Shown piece after piece: positions 63,073 through 64,000 of a stretch of DNA of 64,000 nt (position 1 is the first letter of the stretch; the number at the start of each line of letters is the position of its first letter). A model generated the notes under the pieces. The model saw nothing but the letters and a program-made list of their open reading frames with translations. It did no database searches and was not told where the DNA came from. The position numbers and the translations under genes are program-made. Origin of the DNA: Moraxella boevrei DSM 14165. GTDB taxonomy: Bacteria; Pseudomonadota; Gammaproteobacteria; Pseudomonadales; Moraxellaceae. Where the stretch lies: contig NZ_KB903770.1 of the NCBI RefSeq assembly GCF_000379845.1, positions 62,001 to 126,000 on the forward strand, written 5' to 3'.

Positions 63073-64000
63073 TTATTTTGCTAACCAAATCACATCTTTA
63101 ATTTGAGTATCGCTTGCCAAACTATTGATGTTAAATATATATTTTTTACCCAAATGATAACGCTGTGCCTTATCATATTCAATCGGCATTACCACCACTT
63201 GACGAGACATGGCATAAATCACAAAATCCGAATTTGGCGAAAAATTCACCACGCCTGCATCGGCATCATCACGTACAATTACCTGTTCTCCTGTACTTAA
63301 ATCTAGCAGTCGATTGTGCCAAATTGTTTGGTTATTTTGCATAGACTTGGTAAAAAAACTAATCATCTTACCGTCAGGACGATAGCGAATATCGGATTGA
63401 TAAGGTTGATTTTGGCTCAAGCCAAGCGGTTTGCCTTGTTTGGTTTGCCAGTCATACTGATAAATTTGCGGTTGATTTTTTATACCATTATCCGACACAT
63501 ACAAAAACGACTGTCCATTTGGCGACCAAATTGGGCTAATGTTCATAGCGTTGTTGGTAGTATTGGTTAAGCGTTGATATTTTATTTTAAAATCGTTTAA
63601 ATTTTTAAGATTGCTTAGGCTATTATGCAAAGGATTATCAAGTAAATCTAACCAATAAATTTCAGGATTTTTGTCAAAATTTACCGAAAATAGCCATTGT
63701 TGCTGATTGTGCGAAAGACTTACCCCAAAGTAATTCATCGGCTTTTGAATAACTTGTTCTAACGGTTTCGTTAATTGCTGATTTGTTAAGTTATACTGAT
63801 AAATGCTTGGATAATAATTCGCCTGTTGACTAAAAATTAAACTCGTGGCATCCGCCGTTGCCGATAGATTATCAATCCGCCCATCAAATTCCAATAATTT
63901 GCGTGGATTTTCCCCGCCAACATCGGTCATGACAAGGCTTGACGTGCGTTGATTACCTTGTTTTTGTTGGATAATTAGCACCCATTTTCCATGATTTGCA
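63073..64000 (-). CDS. TolB-like PD40 beta-propeller protein, partial
   Basis: The frame is open to the right edge: beyond an internal GTG at 63981 it continues as ANHGKW, so the N-terminus is outside the window. At least 308 residues are visible, made of PD40/WD40-like blades (SATADATSLIFSQQANYYPSIYQYNL, WSPNGQSFLYVSDNGIKNQPQIYQYD, YRPDGKMISFFTK, FSPNSDFVIYAMS). These resemble TolB blades, but sequence identity to the window's tolB (7402) looks low. It is a TolB-paralogous propeller, possibly periplasmic; the signal peptide cannot be seen. It contains one copy of the recurrent 14-mer (63611-63624). Confidence 0.8.
   Translation of the reverse strand, partial: ANHGKWVLIIQQKQGNQRTSSLVMTDVGGENPRKLLEFDGRIDNLSATADATSLIFSQQANYYPSIYQYNLTNQQLTKPLEQVIQKPMNYFGVSLSHNQQQWLFSVNFDKNPEIYWLDLLDNPLHNSLSNLKNLNDFKIKYQRLTNTTNNAMNISPIWSPNGQSFLYVSDNGIKNQPQIYQYDWQTKQGKPLGLSQNQPYQSDIRYRPDGKMISFFTKSMQNNQTIWHNRLLDLSTGEQVIVRDDADAGVVNFSPNSDFVIYAMSRQVVVMPIEYDKAQRYHLGKKYIFNINSLASDTQIKDVIWLAK

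Overview
The window is a contiguous stretch of an AT-rich gammaproteobacterial chromosome. Gene content and protein sequences point to the Moraxellaceae (Moraxella or a close relative): skp-lpxD-fabZ-lpxA, prmC next to a MoeB/ThiF-like gene, a cysB-like regulator, a truD/FabH-like/lpxH cluster, and several lipoproteins without assignable function. This is inference from content; there is no 16S gene here. Most of the window is housekeeping core, with short patches of gene decay and one prophage scar.

Layout. 1-5.7 kb: a hypothetical gene, two paralogous lipoproteins, queC and a small secreted protein. 5.8-13.1 kb: an ABC1/AarF kinase-like gene, then tolB followed by the skp-lpxD-fabZ-lpxA envelope cluster, an HPt protein and trmJ. 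13.2-16.7 kb: dnaE. 16.9-19.0 kb: accessory pocket with a 52-residue orphan gene, a HicA-like toxin/HTH antitoxin pair under a palindromic operator, and a P2-type terminase-portal remnant ending beside tRNA-Met. 19-38.6 kb: core genes (fabI, folE, rluD, bamD, dnaG, aarF-like, moeB-like, prmC, ampG, cysB-like, thiE and a large M60 metallopeptidase lipoprotein), with five decayed or frameshifted loci across the window: acyl-CoA ligase, nitronate monooxygenase, dinB, ppnP and the phage fusion. 38.6-40.9 kb: exbD-exbB-tonB under a perfect 7-1-7 Fur palindrome; TonB carries 13 copies of an 8-residue charged repeat. 41-47.1 kb: lytic transglycosylase, argJ, RNase Z, kdsB, glmM. 47.3-52.6 kb: a GYF/RDD membrane protein, a membrane-anchored PP2C-like phosphatase and a membrane-anchored kinase-like protein, probably one signalling module. 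52.7-64 kb: FabH-like synthase, truD, lpxH, ppiB, glnS, upp, pyrD-cvpA-purF, a membrane protein and a TolB-like propeller protein running off the right edge.

How they work together: a large share serves envelope biogenesis (lpxA, lpxD, lpxH, kdsB, fabZ, fabI, glmM, skp, bamD, tolB, ampG, transglycosylase). A second group serves replication and translation (dnaE, dnaG, trmJ, truD, rluD, glnS, prmC, queC, tRNA-Met). A third serves nucleotide and cofactor supply (folE, thiE, upp, purF, pyrD, argJ).

The least ordinary signals are the HicA-like/HTH pair with its operator, the phosphatase-kinase-GYF/RDD module, the 24-bp/96-bp repeat in tonB, and a long exact word (core AATAGCCTAAGCAA) present four times in one orientation.
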